Shown: one piece after another, positions 16,026 through 24,036 of the stretch
Numbering within the stretch: the first letter of the stretch is position 1
Layout: every line of letters begins with the position of its first letter
Assembly (NCBI GenBank): GCA_029242325.1
Contig: JAQWUD010000019.1
Coordinates: forward strand, 1-64,000
DNA: 64,000 nucleotides
Origin: Luminiphilus sp.
GTDB taxonomy: Bacteria > Pseudomonadota > Gammaproteobacteria > Pseudomonadales > Halieaceae
Direction: 5' to 3'
Made by a program: the position numbers and the translations under genes
The notes under the pieces: model-generated
Database searches by the model: none
What the model was told of the DNA's origin: nothing
Seen by the model: only the letters and a program-made list of their open reading frames with translations

Positions 16026-16577
16026 TCAGATTTGTTCACTGGGCAGCGCGCTGCGAATGGCTGTTCGCAACTCCTCACTGTCGGGCTTGACGCTACTGGA
16101 AAACCGACCGATGACTTGGCCGTCTGAGGAAATGAGATACTTGTTGAAATTCCAGCTCGGGTAACCTGCCGCCGCGCCCAAGCCCTTAAACACCGGATTG
16201 GCGTCGTCTCCACGAACGGCGGAAGTAGCCATGACAGGGAAGCTGACTTCATATTTTTCGAAGCAGATTTCTGCGGCATCCCCCTCGTCGTTGTCCTCCT
16301 GAAAGAAGTCATCGCTGGAAAATCCCACTACCACGAGTCCGTTTTCTCGATAATCGCGATGTATCTGCTCGAGGCTTTCAAACTGTGGGGTGTACCCACA
16401 GTAACTTGCAGTATTGACGATCAATAATGCCTTGCCCTCGTAAGCCTCACAGAATTGAATGGAGTCCGTAGAGGCCAATCGACGCATGGAGTGATCGAGA
16501 AAGTCTGGACAGCCGGCATGGAGTGCAGGTGAGTTTGTCAGTGCCGCCATTGTCATAATCAACAAATGCTTTTTCAT
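16026..16577 (-). CDS. Exported glutathione peroxidase-family protein
   Basis: This 183-residue protein starts with a signal peptide (MKKHLLIMTMAALTNSPALHA), so it should act in the periplasm. The peroxidatic cysteine is C60 in NTASYCGYTPQF and the WNFNKYLI motif supplies the catalytic Trp and Asn. The segment that usually reads PCNQFxxQE reads SSDDFFQED, so the canonical tetrad glutamine is replaced, as in the PSNDFG subgroup of proteobacterial members. It probably reduces peroxides with thioredoxin-like partners rather than glutathione, by family knowledge. The ATG at 16577 with AAGGAT upstream is preferred over a TTG nine bases earlier. It lies 87 bp downstream of the hydrolase gene. Confidence 0.88.
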   Translation of the reverse strand: MKKHLLIMTMAALTNSPALHAGCPDFLDHSMRRLASTDSIQFCEAYEGKALLIVNTASYCGYTPQFESLEQIHRDYRENGLVVVGFSSDDFFQEDNDEGDAAEICFEKYEVSFPVMATSAVRGDDANPVFKGLGAAAGYPSWNFNKYLISSDGQVIGRFSSSVKPDSEELRTAIRSALPSEQI

Positions 16578-16664
16578 GTGTCTCAAATCCTTGATGGTCT
16601 AGGGTGTATACGGGCTTGAAATCAATATAGATGATGAGCCGGTAGGGGGCCCGCGAGCACACAG

Positions 16665-17603
16665 TCAGTCGACAAACAATTCAAGAAATTGTGAGACTGT
16701 CGCCCTAGTCCAGTCTGGGTGACAGGGATGAGCGGCTACGTGCGACCCCCACGCTCTCTTACCCTCAAGGCAGCTCGCACTGAGATCCACAGCAGGTACC
16801 TTTGCTAGTGACACATTGGGGTTGGTTGCGGCGAGCGTGGCGGCATAGGGCGATCGCGTAACGGGATCGTCCCAATCCTGAATGAGCAAAATGGGGAGTG
16901 CTATTTTTTGCCCCATGACAAGTGGGCTACGGCTGCCACTGGGAAGATCATATTGATGAATCGCGGCGCTGACTGCTACTGAGAACAATCCGGCGGGTAA
17001 CAAGGTGGTAACCTGCCCACCCCGCATCAAGCTGTCACGGATATCGAGTTGTGGATCTAGCAGAATGATCCCATCCGCCTCGAGTCCATGGTGTACCGCA
17101 TGAATCACCGTGCTGCCCCCCATCGAAGCTCCCAAAACGATTCTCGGTAAATTGTTTGGATGATGCTGGTCGAGCCAGCGTGCAGCTGCGATCACGTCGG
17201 GCCACTCGCCGCTACCCATTCTTAGAATGCCATCGGTTTGCGGCGAGTTTCCGTGGTTGCGAATGTCCATTGTTACGATGGATATATTGAGTTCGTGCAG
17301 GGTGCGATAAAAATCGAGCGAACCGATGTACTGAGAAATTCGGTTAGAGCCGGCACCATGGACAAAAATGAGCTCTGCGGCTGGTTGCTCTGCTGGTATC
17401 CACCAGCCTTCTAGCAACAGGTCTTCGCTAGAAATACGAATATCTTCAAAGAAAAGGTCGCGGCTAGCCGGATCCTGATCCACCGGGTAGGGTGTGGTGG
17501 TGACGATATAGGCAGGCGCCCACAGCAACGAGAGCAGCAACCAGATGCCGGCTAGGCCCGATACGCCAATGGTAACCAGCCGGAAGAGTTGCAGAAGGCT
17601 CAT
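16665..17603 (-). CDS. Membrane-anchored alpha/beta hydrolase
   Basis: This 312-residue protein has an N-terminal membrane helix (VTIGVSGLAGIWLLLSLLW) and an alpha/beta hydrolase body. The oxyanion loop is FVHGAGSNR, the nucleophile elbow is GASMGGS, and QDWDDPVTR looks like the acid region. The late ...GSHVAAHP could hold the catalytic histidine. It resembles the BAAT/YfhR-like serine aminopeptidase group; the substrate is unknown. The start ATG at 17603 lies five bases after the acyltransferase stop, so the two are almost certainly co-translated and may act on the same lipid or ester. It is oriented so that the catalytic part probably faces the periplasm. Confidence 0.8.
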   Translation of the reverse strand: MSLLQLFRLVTIGVSGLAGIWLLLSLLWAPAYIVTTTPYPVDQDPASRDLFFEDIRISSEDLLLEGWWIPAEQPAAELIFVHGAGSNRISQYIGSLDFYRTLHELNISIVTMDIRNHGNSPQTDGILRMGSGEWPDVIAAARWLDQHHPNNLPRIVLGASMGGSTVIHAVHHGLEADGIILLDPQLDIRDSLMRGGQVTTLLPAGLFSVAVSAAIHQYDLPSGSRSPLVMGQKIALPILLIQDWDDPVTRSPYAATLAATNPNVSLAKVPAVDLSASCLEGKRAWGSHVAAHPCHPDWTRATVSQFLELFVD

Positions 17604-17608
17604 ACCAT

Positions 17609-18475
17609 TCAGGCGGACAGTACGCGGCGAAGCCAGCCGTCGCGGTGGCGCTCCCGTTCGCGAAGCAACAAAAGCGCCTTGATTTCCGCATCAATCGCTT
17701 TCGCAAATTTTCGTCTGAGAGCTGTCAGCTTTTGTGTCGTCAGTTTCTCGCCCCTGTATTCGTCAAGCGAGATGGGCTTTCCGATGGCGAAGTATGTGGT
17801 TTTCGGCTTCGGGAGGGGGCCTCCCAGCATGCCTGTCGGTATTGGAGGCACCAGGTCAGCCCGCAAGTCTGCAGGTAACATCCCTGCCTTCATCATCAAC
17901 CGTACCAGTGAAGAGTTGAACAGCCGCTCTGAAGAAATCGCATGATCGTAGTATTCATCGGGTCCCACGGATGCCACGGGGACCACGTCGTACCCGGCTT
18001 CTGCGGCAAGCCTGACAAACCCATAGCGCTGCTTCCACTGCAACTGATAGCGGGATTCCGGTGGTTTGATGGCTTCGTACGCGCCGCCGGGATAGAGCAG
18101 TAAGTCATCTCCCCGTGCCATCAATCGCTGCACGACCGGCGCCCGGCCTGATACGCCCCCCATGGCATGAGCCAGCGCGGCATAATAAGGATTCGCAAAT
18201 AAGGTTTTATCTCCCAGCCCTTTAACGTATCTGCCATGATCGTAATAGAGGTAGAGATGAAACAGTGCCGCATCTATTGCCATAAAGGCATGATTACCTA
18301 TCAGCAGTGCAGGTCGGGCTGGGAGATTGTCTGCCCCAATGAAGCGGGGCTTAAACCATTTGCGTGCCAGCCCCGCCGCGGCCGCCACTTGCGGCGCCGC
18401 GGGCACGCCAAAACGCGATACGTATTCGACATACGCATCGGGTTCTTTTTCTGGGCAGGGTGCGCGATCTACCAT
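17609..18475 (-). CDS. PlsC-like lysophospholipid/glycerolipid acyltransferase
   Basis: This 288-residue protein has the acyltransferase motifs of the PlsC/DGAT2-like group. Motif I reads NHAFMAID (one residue longer than the classic NHxxxxD), motif II/III is near LLLYPGGAYEA, and VPVASVGPDEYY follows. The arrangement, with YPGGAYEA and KPPESRYQL, is like the hemolysin/DGAT-type bacterial acyltransferases, which move an acyl group from acyl-CoA or acyl-ACP to a glycerolipid at the inner membrane. The start at ATG 18475 is used; a TTG 12 codons upstream is less likely. It is the first gene of the minus-strand cluster that continues with the membrane hydrolase, and is divergent from the DMT transporter gene across 98 bp. 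Confidence 0.82.
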   Translation of the reverse strand: MVDRAPCPEKEPDAYVEYVSRFGVPAAPQVAAAAGLARKWFKPRFIGADNLPARPALLIGNHAFMAIDAALFHLYLYYDHGRYVKGLGDKTLFANPYYAALAHAMGGVSGRAPVVQRLMARGDDLLLYPGGAYEAIKPPESRYQLQWKQRYGFVRLAAEAGYDVVPVASVGPDEYYDHAISSERLFNSSLVRLMMKAGMLPADLRADLVPPIPTGMLGGPLPKPKTTYFAIGKPISLDEYRGEKLTTQKLTALRRKFAKAIDAEIKALLLLRERERHRDGWLRRVLSA

Positions 18476-18573
18476 GGTGAGTACTCTTTGGGACCAGCGG
18501 GAGCTTAGCAAAAGTTTGGCTATATTTAACTGGCACTATTGCCCGCCGGCATAGCTTCGTTACCGAGATATAT

Positions 18574-19464
18574 ATGTCACAGCCAGTTGTTAAGCATTGG
18601 GCGTTGCTCGGATATTTGGTCTTTGTATGGGGGTTTGCCTTTGCGTTGATCGCTGTTGCGCTCAAGTCGTTTCATCCGCTATTCATTGTCTGGTGTCGCC
18701 TCTGGATGGGGGCACTTGTCATGTGGTGCGTCTGGCGGTGGCGCGGTGGCCATTGGGACATGGAGAGAAGCTGGTGGAGCAGAGTGACCCTGCTCAGCCT
18801 AACGGGCAATATCATTCCGTTTTCCCTGATTGCATGGGCGGAGCAGTCAGTTCCTTCGGCAGAAGTGGGTATTCTCATGGCCTTAATGCCGATTGCGACG
18901 TTGGTGTTGGCGCACTGGCTTCTCGAACACGAACCGCTGACACGGCAACGCTTATTGGGCGTTGTGATGGGTTTTCTCGGTGTTGCGCTCCTGGTAGGCG
19001 ACGACATATTCGCCCATGCCAACCGGGGGCAATGGCAAGGTCAACTGGCTGCGCTGGTGGCTACGCTGAGTTATGCCTTTAACGGAGTCTATGCCAAGCG
19101 CATGCCCGCGGCTGAACCTATCACGCTGGCGTTGGGTACGCTGACTGTGGGTAGCGTGATCATTGCCGTTCCTGCAGTCGTGATGCAGGCATCTGGCTCC
19201 GGGCTCGAGGCGTCGTTTGCATCTTCAAGTGCATTGGTTTTGCTGGGTATGATGGGGACAGGCATCGCCACGTGGTGCTACTTTGTTGTGGTCAGTGAGC
19301 GAGGTCCTGGGTTTCTGTCGACCATTAATTATCTGATTCCGGCAGTTGCCTTCGCGGCAGGCACCGTGTTTTTGGCGGAACCTTGGGGGTGGGAGCACTT
19401 ACTGGCGCTACTCTTGATTTTGGTCGGGGTGGGTTTGATACAGGTGCGTAAGCCTGCGATATGA
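18574..19464 (+). CDS. EamA/DMT-family transporter
   Basis: This 296-residue membrane protein has ten predicted helices in two five-helix EamA repeats, typical of the RhaT/YdcZ type of drug/metabolite transporters. The first repeat begins LGYLVFVWGFAFALIAVAL and ends with GVVMGFLGVALLVGD; the second runs from LAALVATLSYAFNGVYAKR to LLLILVGVGLIQVRK. Such inner-membrane proteins export amino acids or other small metabolites; no substrate can be assigned. It stands alone, divergent from the acyltransferase gene and abutting the end of the HAD gene: its stop at 19462-19464 touches the opposing stop at 19465. Confidence 0.88.
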   Translation: MSQPVVKHWALLGYLVFVWGFAFALIAVALKSFHPLFIVWCRLWMGALVMWCVWRWRGGHWDMERSWWSRVTLLSLTGNIIPFSLIAWAEQSVPSAEVGILMALMPIATLVLAHWLLEHEPLTRQRLLGVVMGFLGVALLVGDDIFAHANRGQWQGQLAALVATLSYAFNGVYAKRMPAAEPITLALGTLTVGSVIIAVPAVVMQASGSGLEASFASSSALVLLGMMGTGIATWCYFVVVSERGPGFLSTINYLIPAVAFAAGTVFLAEPWGWEHLLALLLILVGVGLIQVRKPAI

Positions 19465-20313
19465 CTAAAGGTTGAAACGCTCTCGTAGAAATCGAGCCAC
19501 GCCGTCCTCATCGTGATGGCCAATCACCTTGTCCGCTGCGTCTAAAATCACAGGGTCGGCGTTGGCGGGTGCATAGCATTCGCTTGCGGACTCAAACATG
19601 CTGAGGTCATTGTCGCCGTCACCAAAGGCGATGACGTGATCAATGTCGAGCTCAGAGCGGAGGCGGTTAATGGCGTTGCCCTTGCTCCCGAGGCTGTGAT
19701 GAATGTCTACCCAGTGCAGCGCGGGTTCTGTGGCCGCATGCCCCATTTCCCGCTCATGAATCGCCACCCCGGAGTAGGCGATAAGGTGCGGCTCCTCTGC
19801 AATGCTGGCGCGGACGTGGGTGACCGCCTCGGCGCTACCCAGTGCGAAGACGTTGATCACGCTAATTTCGTCTGGCATGGCCGTCAGGGGCTCGAGCGGC
19901 AGGTGTCGCTCGGCCTCAAAAAGATCTGCCAATTTGTGCTCGCTCTGCGTTTTAAGCGGTCCGTGATACAACACGTGCCGCTGCCCTGGCCGCAGTGAAA
20001 AGACAAACGGCGTCAGGTCGTTGAGGGTAAAGGCCGCCAACACGTGCCAGACCTCTTCCTTCGCCAGCAAGTGGTGGTGACTGTAACGCTCCTCCTCGGG
20101 TGACCAAATAATGGCGCCATTTTTCAAAATCAGGGGCAGGGTAAAGAAATGATCCTTCAGGGGCGTCACGGCCGCCTGCAATGTACGACCCGTAGCTACC
20201 GTGTAGGGAATCGCCCGGGCGCGCATGAGCGACAGCGTCTCGGCGGTGTACGGCGAAATTTTCGAACTCTTGTCTAGGAGCGTGCCATCGAGGTCGAACA
20301 CAACAAGCGTCAT
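19465..20313 (-). CDS. Cof-type HAD hydrolase
   Basis: This 282-residue protein is a haloacid-dehalogenase phosphatase with a type-II cap (Cof/YidA group). Motif I is VFDLDGTLLDKSSKIS, motif II sits near YTVATGRTL, motif III holds the lysine in LGSKGNAI and motif IV is IAFGDGDNDLSMFE. Members dephosphorylate sugar phosphates, flavin or pyridoxal phosphates, often with broad specificity. It has no obvious operon partner: 51 bp separate its start from the end of the DUF3501 gene on the same strand, so it may receive read-through from that operon. Confidence 0.9.
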   Translation of the reverse strand: MTLVVFDLDGTLLDKSSKISPYTAETLSLMRARAIPYTVATGRTLQAAVTPLKDHFFTLPLILKNGAIIWSPEEERYSHHHLLAKEEVWHVLAAFTLNDLTPFVFSLRPGQRHVLYHGPLKTQSEHKLADLFEAERHLPLEPLTAMPDEISVINVFALGSAEAVTHVRASIAEEPHLIAYSGVAIHEREMGHAATEPALHWVDIHHSLGSKGNAINRLRSELDIDHVIAFGDGDNDLSMFESASECYAPANADPVILDAADKVIGHHDEDGVARFLRERFNL

Positions 20314-20364
20314 ATTTGTGCTCCAGGCAGATAGCGACTCAATGGCACGGGCCTCTCGTCCAAC

Positions 20365-20961
20365 TTAGTGTTCAGTCAGTACCAGGTCAGCCACCAGCGA
20401 ATCGCGGATGGCTGCAGGCACTTCGTAACGATCTATCCGGTAGCTGGGGTGGTCAATACCGGCGAAGAGCGCGGCACCGTCTTTGAGCGCATTGATCTGT
20501 TCTGGTGACACCTCGAAGCGCAAAAAGTGCACTGAAGCGGTTTTGTCGGCAGTCGTTCGGTCAAGATCCTCGTCCGCTATTGGTACGATACGGTCAAGGT
20601 CGCCCACCTGCATCCAGATCTGATCTTCAATGCCGATCATTTCTCCTAGTCTGACCGCTCTCTGGGCCGGGTCGGGGATCTCGATCATAAAGGTGACCTT
20701 CCAGTTGTGACCGTCTGGGATGAGGGGGTTGTAAGCGCTTAATTCCTCTTCGATGCCTTCTGCCTCAAAAACTCGCTCGATGCGCAGCATTTCTTGAATC
20801 TGGTAGCGAACGGTCGTGGCGTCTTCAAAATAGAGCCGGGCATGCTCCCCGAGGGCGAGCTGGCGGTTCTTTTTATGAGCCATCACTTCGGTGCGGAAGT
20901 CCGCGCGCTTGGTCGCATATTCTTCAAGGCTCCACAAATCGTCACGTGTCAGGTGTGTCAT
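20365..20961 (-). CDS. DUF3501 family protein
   Basis: This 198-residue soluble protein has no signal peptide or membrane helix and no recognisable catalytic motif. It matches what I know of DUF3501: the N-terminal LEEYATKRADFRTEVMAHKK, a charged helix QEMLRIERVFEAEGIEEEL and the late SVHFLRFEVSPEQI. The family is poorly understood and regularly follows a rubrerythrin and a GlpC-like Fe-S protein, as it does here (34 bp after the Fe-S gene). A GAGGAA ribosome site precedes the ATG. A role in an electron-transfer or assembly step for the peroxide-reducing rubrerythrin is inference from context only. Confidence 0.8.
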   Translation of the reverse strand: MTHLTRDDLWSLEEYATKRADFRTEVMAHKKNRQLALGEHARLYFEDATTVRYQIQEMLRIERVFEAEGIEEELSAYNPLIPDGHNWKVTFMIEIPDPAQRAVRLGEMIGIEDQIWMQVGDLDRIVPIADEDLDRTTADKTASVHFLRFEVSPEQINALKDGAALFAGIDHPSYRIDRYEVPAAIRDSLVADLVLTEH

Positions 20962-20995
20962 ATTCGATTCCTCGGATTGGTTACAGTTTGAATGA

Positions 20996-22318
20996 TTAGA
21001 GGCCGTAAGCTTCTCGGAGCAATGTCATGGGGTGCTCTGCCTTGGCGACCTTTTCCGACAGATGGGCAATATGCTCACCCGCCATGGGGCAGTCACTGAT
21101 GAATCTGTCTGGCGCTTGCTCGTCAACCTTGCGAACTGTCGGCCGCGCGATCTTTACCGATTTATCCCGCGTCTCCTTTTTGACTGCATAAGTCCCATCA
21201 TGGCCAGAGCAACGCTCGTAGGCGGTCACATCACTTTCGGAGACCAGATTCAATATGTCGCGCGTTTTCAGCCCGATATTTTGCACTCGCTGGTGGCAAG
21301 CAACCTGATACGCCACGTCCCCCAGTGCCGCTTTGAAGTCAGTGTTGAGTGCATTGCCTTTGTGCCGCGCCCAGAGGTATTCGAAAGGATCATAGAAAGC
21401 GCTCTGCACCTTCAGCACATCAGGGTCGTCGGGGTACATCAGTGGCAGCTCCTGTTTGTACATGAGCACGCAGGAGGGGATCGGTGCCGTGAGGTCATAG
21501 CCCTCATCAACCAGTTTAGCGAGCACGGGAATGTTGGCTTGCTTGAGCGCGTCGACACTGTCGAGGTCACCGAGCTCCAGTTTTGGCATGCCACAACATT
21601 GTTCCTTCGGCACAATGTCGATATGAATCTCGTTATGCTGAAAAACCCTGACGAAATCTTCTCCCACCTCAGGGCTGTTGTAGTTGCCATAGCAGGTGGC
21701 GTAGAGGGCGACTTTCCCCGTGGTTGTGCCCACAGGATGTGGCTCGATCGTCTGCAGCAAAGGCACCACTCGTTTGCGCAGTGTCTTGCTGTGTAGTGTT
21801 GGCAGTGGTGCCTCGTGATGAATATCAAGCCCTGCAGAGAGCGCCTTGCGAAAGACTCCCGTTTTGTTGAGCGCATTCACGGTAATGTCCACCAACGGTA
21901 TTGAGGTGATGGAGAGTAAGCGGTCTGTGCTGGTCAGCGTCCGATCGCGCAAGGGTGCGCCTTGCTCTTTGAAGCGCTGGGCTTTTGCTCTCAGCATCAG
22001 ATGTGGGAAGTCCACATTGAATTCGTGGGGTGGCACATAGGGGCACTTGGTGAGGTAGCAGAGATCGCAGAGGTAGCACTGCTCTGCGACTTTGTTGTAG
22101 TCCGCTTTGTCGACGCCGTCCACCTCCAGGGTGTCGCATTCATCGATGAGATCGAACAGGGTGGGGAAAGCGTCGCACAAACTTACGCAGCGTCGACAGC
22201 CATGGCAGACATCGAACACCCGTTCCAGCTCGTCGTTAAGCGCGCCTTTGTTCCAGAAATCATCACTTTGCCAGTCCAAAGGGTGGCGAGTGGGTGCGTC
22301 AATGCTACCTTCTCTCAT
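20996..22318 (-). CDS. GlpC/heterodisulfide reductase-like Fe-S protein linked to rubrerythrin
   Basis: This 440-residue protein has two N-terminal ferredoxin-type clusters, C38/C41/C44/C48 and C81/C84/C87/C92, followed by two CCG-like domains as in GlpC. The first CCG domain is intact in its key part (ATCYGNYNSPEVG, then EQCCGMPKLELGD). The second is degenerate: GlpC-type CCG reads CSG here (YERCSGHDGTY) and the closing DCxxC reads DCPMAG. It has no membrane segment, so it is probably a cytoplasmic electron carrier that passes electrons to the rubrerythrin encoded upstream. It sits 152 bp after the rubrerythrin stop, beyond an attenuating hairpin. Family membership is firm; the electron-donor role is inferred. 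Confidence 0.85.
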   Translation of the reverse strand: MREGSIDAPTRHPLDWQSDDFWNKGALNDELERVFDVCHGCRRCVSLCDAFPTLFDLIDECDTLEVDGVDKADYNKVAEQCYLCDLCYLTKCPYVPPHEFNVDFPHLMLRAKAQRFKEQGAPLRDRTLTSTDRLLSITSIPLVDITVNALNKTGVFRKALSAGLDIHHEAPLPTLHSKTLRKRVVPLLQTIEPHPVGTTTGKVALYATCYGNYNSPEVGEDFVRVFQHNEIHIDIVPKEQCCGMPKLELGDLDSVDALKQANIPVLAKLVDEGYDLTAPIPSCVLMYKQELPLMYPDDPDVLKVQSAFYDPFEYLWARHKGNALNTDFKAALGDVAYQVACHQRVQNIGLKTRDILNLVSESDVTAYERCSGHDGTYAVKKETRDKSVKIARPTVRKVDEQAPDRFISDCPMAGEHIAHLSEKVAKAEHPMTLLREAYGL

Positions 22319-22411
22319 GGCGTTTGCATCTCATCGTTAACCTTCGGTTTGAGCGCCATCCGCTAATGTTAATTCCCCGCGAGCTTTATTTGCTTCACGT
22401 GATCGGAGGGC

Positions 22412-22444
22412 GAAAAAAACAAGGGGAGCCACTTAGCTCCCCTT
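22412..22444 (-). terminator. Intrinsic terminator after the rubrerythrin gene
   Basis: Read on the minus strand, a nine-base-pair stem (AAGGGGAGC with GCTCCCCTT, six-base loop) is followed after one G by seven T. It lies 27 bp beyond the rubrerythrin stop and 94 bp before the start of the Fe-S gene. It should end most transcripts after rubrerythrin and let a fraction read into the two downstream genes. Confidence 0.85.
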
Positions 22445-22470
22445 GGTGTTGGCGTGAGCCTGGGTTGCAA

Positions 22471-22890
22471 TCAGTCGTCGAGGTTGTCCAGCGCCTTCTG
22501 AAAACGGTTGGCGTGACTGCGCTCTGCCTTGGCCAGCGTCTCGAACCAGTCAGCGATTTCGTCAAAACTTTCATCGCGAGCGGTCTTGGCCATGCCGGGA
22601 TACATGTCGGTGTATTCGTGTGTTTCACCGGCGATCGAAGCTTCGAGGTTCTTCTTGGTATCGCCCATGGGCAAACCGGTAGCGGGGTCGCCAACCTCTT
22701 CCAGGTACTCAAGGTGCCCGTGAGCGTGACCCGTCTCGCCCTCGGCTGTCGATCTGAACACGGCAGCGACGTCATTGTAGCCTTCTACGTCGGCTTTTGA
22801 GGCGAAATACAGGTACCGTCGATTGGCTTGCGACTCTCCTGCAAATGCATCTTTTAGGTTCTGCTCGGTAGCACTATCTTTTAATCCCAT
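22471..22890 (-). CDS. Rubrerythrin (di-iron peroxidase domain only)
   Basis: This 139-residue protein is a four-helix ferritin-like domain with the rubrerythrin metal ligands: E19 in [10 protein letters not shown], the ExxH pair E52/H55, E89 in AGETHEY and the second ExxH pair E123/H126. It lacks the C-terminal rubredoxin domain, so it needs a separate electron donor, plausibly the Fe-S protein encoded next. Rubrerythrins reduce hydrogen peroxide to water in the cytoplasm. The ATG at 22890 follows AAGGAG; the longer frame upstream is non-coding. It is divergent from oxyR across 229 bp, which fits peroxide control, although I could not identify an OxyR site with confidence. Confidence 0.92.
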   Translation of the reverse strand: MGLKDSATEQNLKDAFAGESQANRRYLYFASKADVEGYNDVAAVFRSTAEGETGHAHGHLEYLEEVGDPATGLPMGDTKKNLEASIAGETHEYTDMYPGMAKTARDESFDEIADWFETLAKAERSHANRFQKALDNLDD

Positions 22891-23119
22891 TTCTTGCTCC
22901 TTAGATTGCTGTCGTCGATCCTGTGCCCAAACAAACTGTATGAGCTTCGCGGTCATCTTAATATACCGATCTCGTGCAAGTTTGGCTTACTGGAAATTTA
23001 AAAAAAATTGATCGAAAAATCCGATTAAAATGTAGGGGCGTAGTGAGCCAAGCATATGCAGCAGCTCACGCTGCCAATGTGTCGCCCGCTTCCTCGCTTT
23101 TCGGAAAAAGAGATCTCGT

Positions 23120-24019
23120 ATGCGCTTGCCCACCCTCAAACAGCTTCGCTATCTGTGCGCCCTGGCTGATCACCAGCACTTTGGTCAGGCTGCTGCGGGG
23201 TGTCATGTCAGCCAAAGTACGTTGAGCGCCGGTATTTTGGAGCTGGAGGAGTCGCTCGGCGTCAGTCTGGTCGAGCGCAACAACCGCCGAGTGTTTCTAA
23301 CCTCGTTGGGCGAGGAGGTCATTGTGCGTGCACGGGACTTGCTGGTCGATGTCGAGGATATGGTGTCACTATGCGCGGGCGCGGGGGTGCCATTTCAAGG
23401 GCGGATGAGAATGGGGGTTATTCCCACCGTCGCACCGTATCTTTTGCCGGGTCTGCTCAGTCAAATCCGGGAGCGGCATCCCGCGTTGAAGCTGTTTATC
23501 AGGGAAGATCTCAGCCAGTCACTTGTCGACAGCCTGTTGGCTGGGGAGTTAGACGTGCTGTTGCTGGCGCTTCCATTCCCGGCTGAACAGGTGCAGACGA
23601 TGTCGCTGTTCGAGGACGATTTCTTGCTGGCGTGCCCTGCAGAGCACCCACTCGCATCACGCAGCACTGTGCGCACTGCAGACCTTAGAGGGGAGTCCCT
23701 TCTTTTGTTGGAGGAGGGGCACTGCTTGCGGGATCATGCGCTCGAAGCGTGCAAGTTGAGGGACTCACAGATAACCGTTCCCTATCAGGCGACCAGTCTC
23801 GCGACTATTGTGCAGATGGTGGCAAACGGCATTGGCATCACGTTGCTGCCGGGTATGGCAACCGCTGCCGGCATTGCGGACAACACGGCGCTATGCGTTC
23901 GGCCTTTTGATCAAACCAATGTGTCCAGGCAGATTGGTTTGATGTGGCGTAAAAAAACACCAAGGCACGTTGAGTTTCGTCAGCTGGGCGAGCTAATTGC
24001 GGGGCTTGTAAAGCCCTGA
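23120..24019 (+). CDS. oxyR: LysR-type hydrogen-peroxide sensor OxyR
   Basis: This 299-residue LysR-type regulator has an N-terminal helix-turn-helix (HFGQAAAGCHVSQSTLSAGI) and a C-terminal sensing domain. C202 and C211 in EEGHCLRDHALEAC are separated by eight residues exactly like the Cys199-Cys208 redox pair of E. coli OxyR. TSLATIVQMVANGIGITLLP is also an OxyR signature. Oxidation of the pair by peroxide forms a disulfide and switches the protein to an activator of catalase, peroxidase and related genes. It is divergent from the rubrerythrin operon, its likely target, and ends 17 bp before the opposing ygiQ-like gene. Confidence 0.93.
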   Translation: MRLPTLKQLRYLCALADHQHFGQAAAGCHVSQSTLSAGILELEESLGVSLVERNNRRVFLTSLGEEVIVRARDLLVDVEDMVSLCAGAGVPFQGRMRMGVIPTVAPYLLPGLLSQIRERHPALKLFIREDLSQSLVDSLLAGELDVLLLALPFPAEQVQTMSLFEDDFLLACPAEHPLASRSTVRTADLRGESLLLLEEGHCLRDHALEACKLRDSQITVPYQATSLATIVQMVANGIGITLLPGMATAAGIADNTALCVRPFDQTNVSRQIGLMWRKKTPRHVEFRQLGELIAGLVKP

Positions 24020-24036
24020 TTCGCGGGGCGGTGTGA

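Noticed and set aside
23009-23029. ATCGAAAAATCCGAT-like sequence between rubrerythrin and oxyR as an OxyR site
   Set aside because: It is only a short imperfect inverted repeat and does not match the four-part spaced OxyR consensus well enough.
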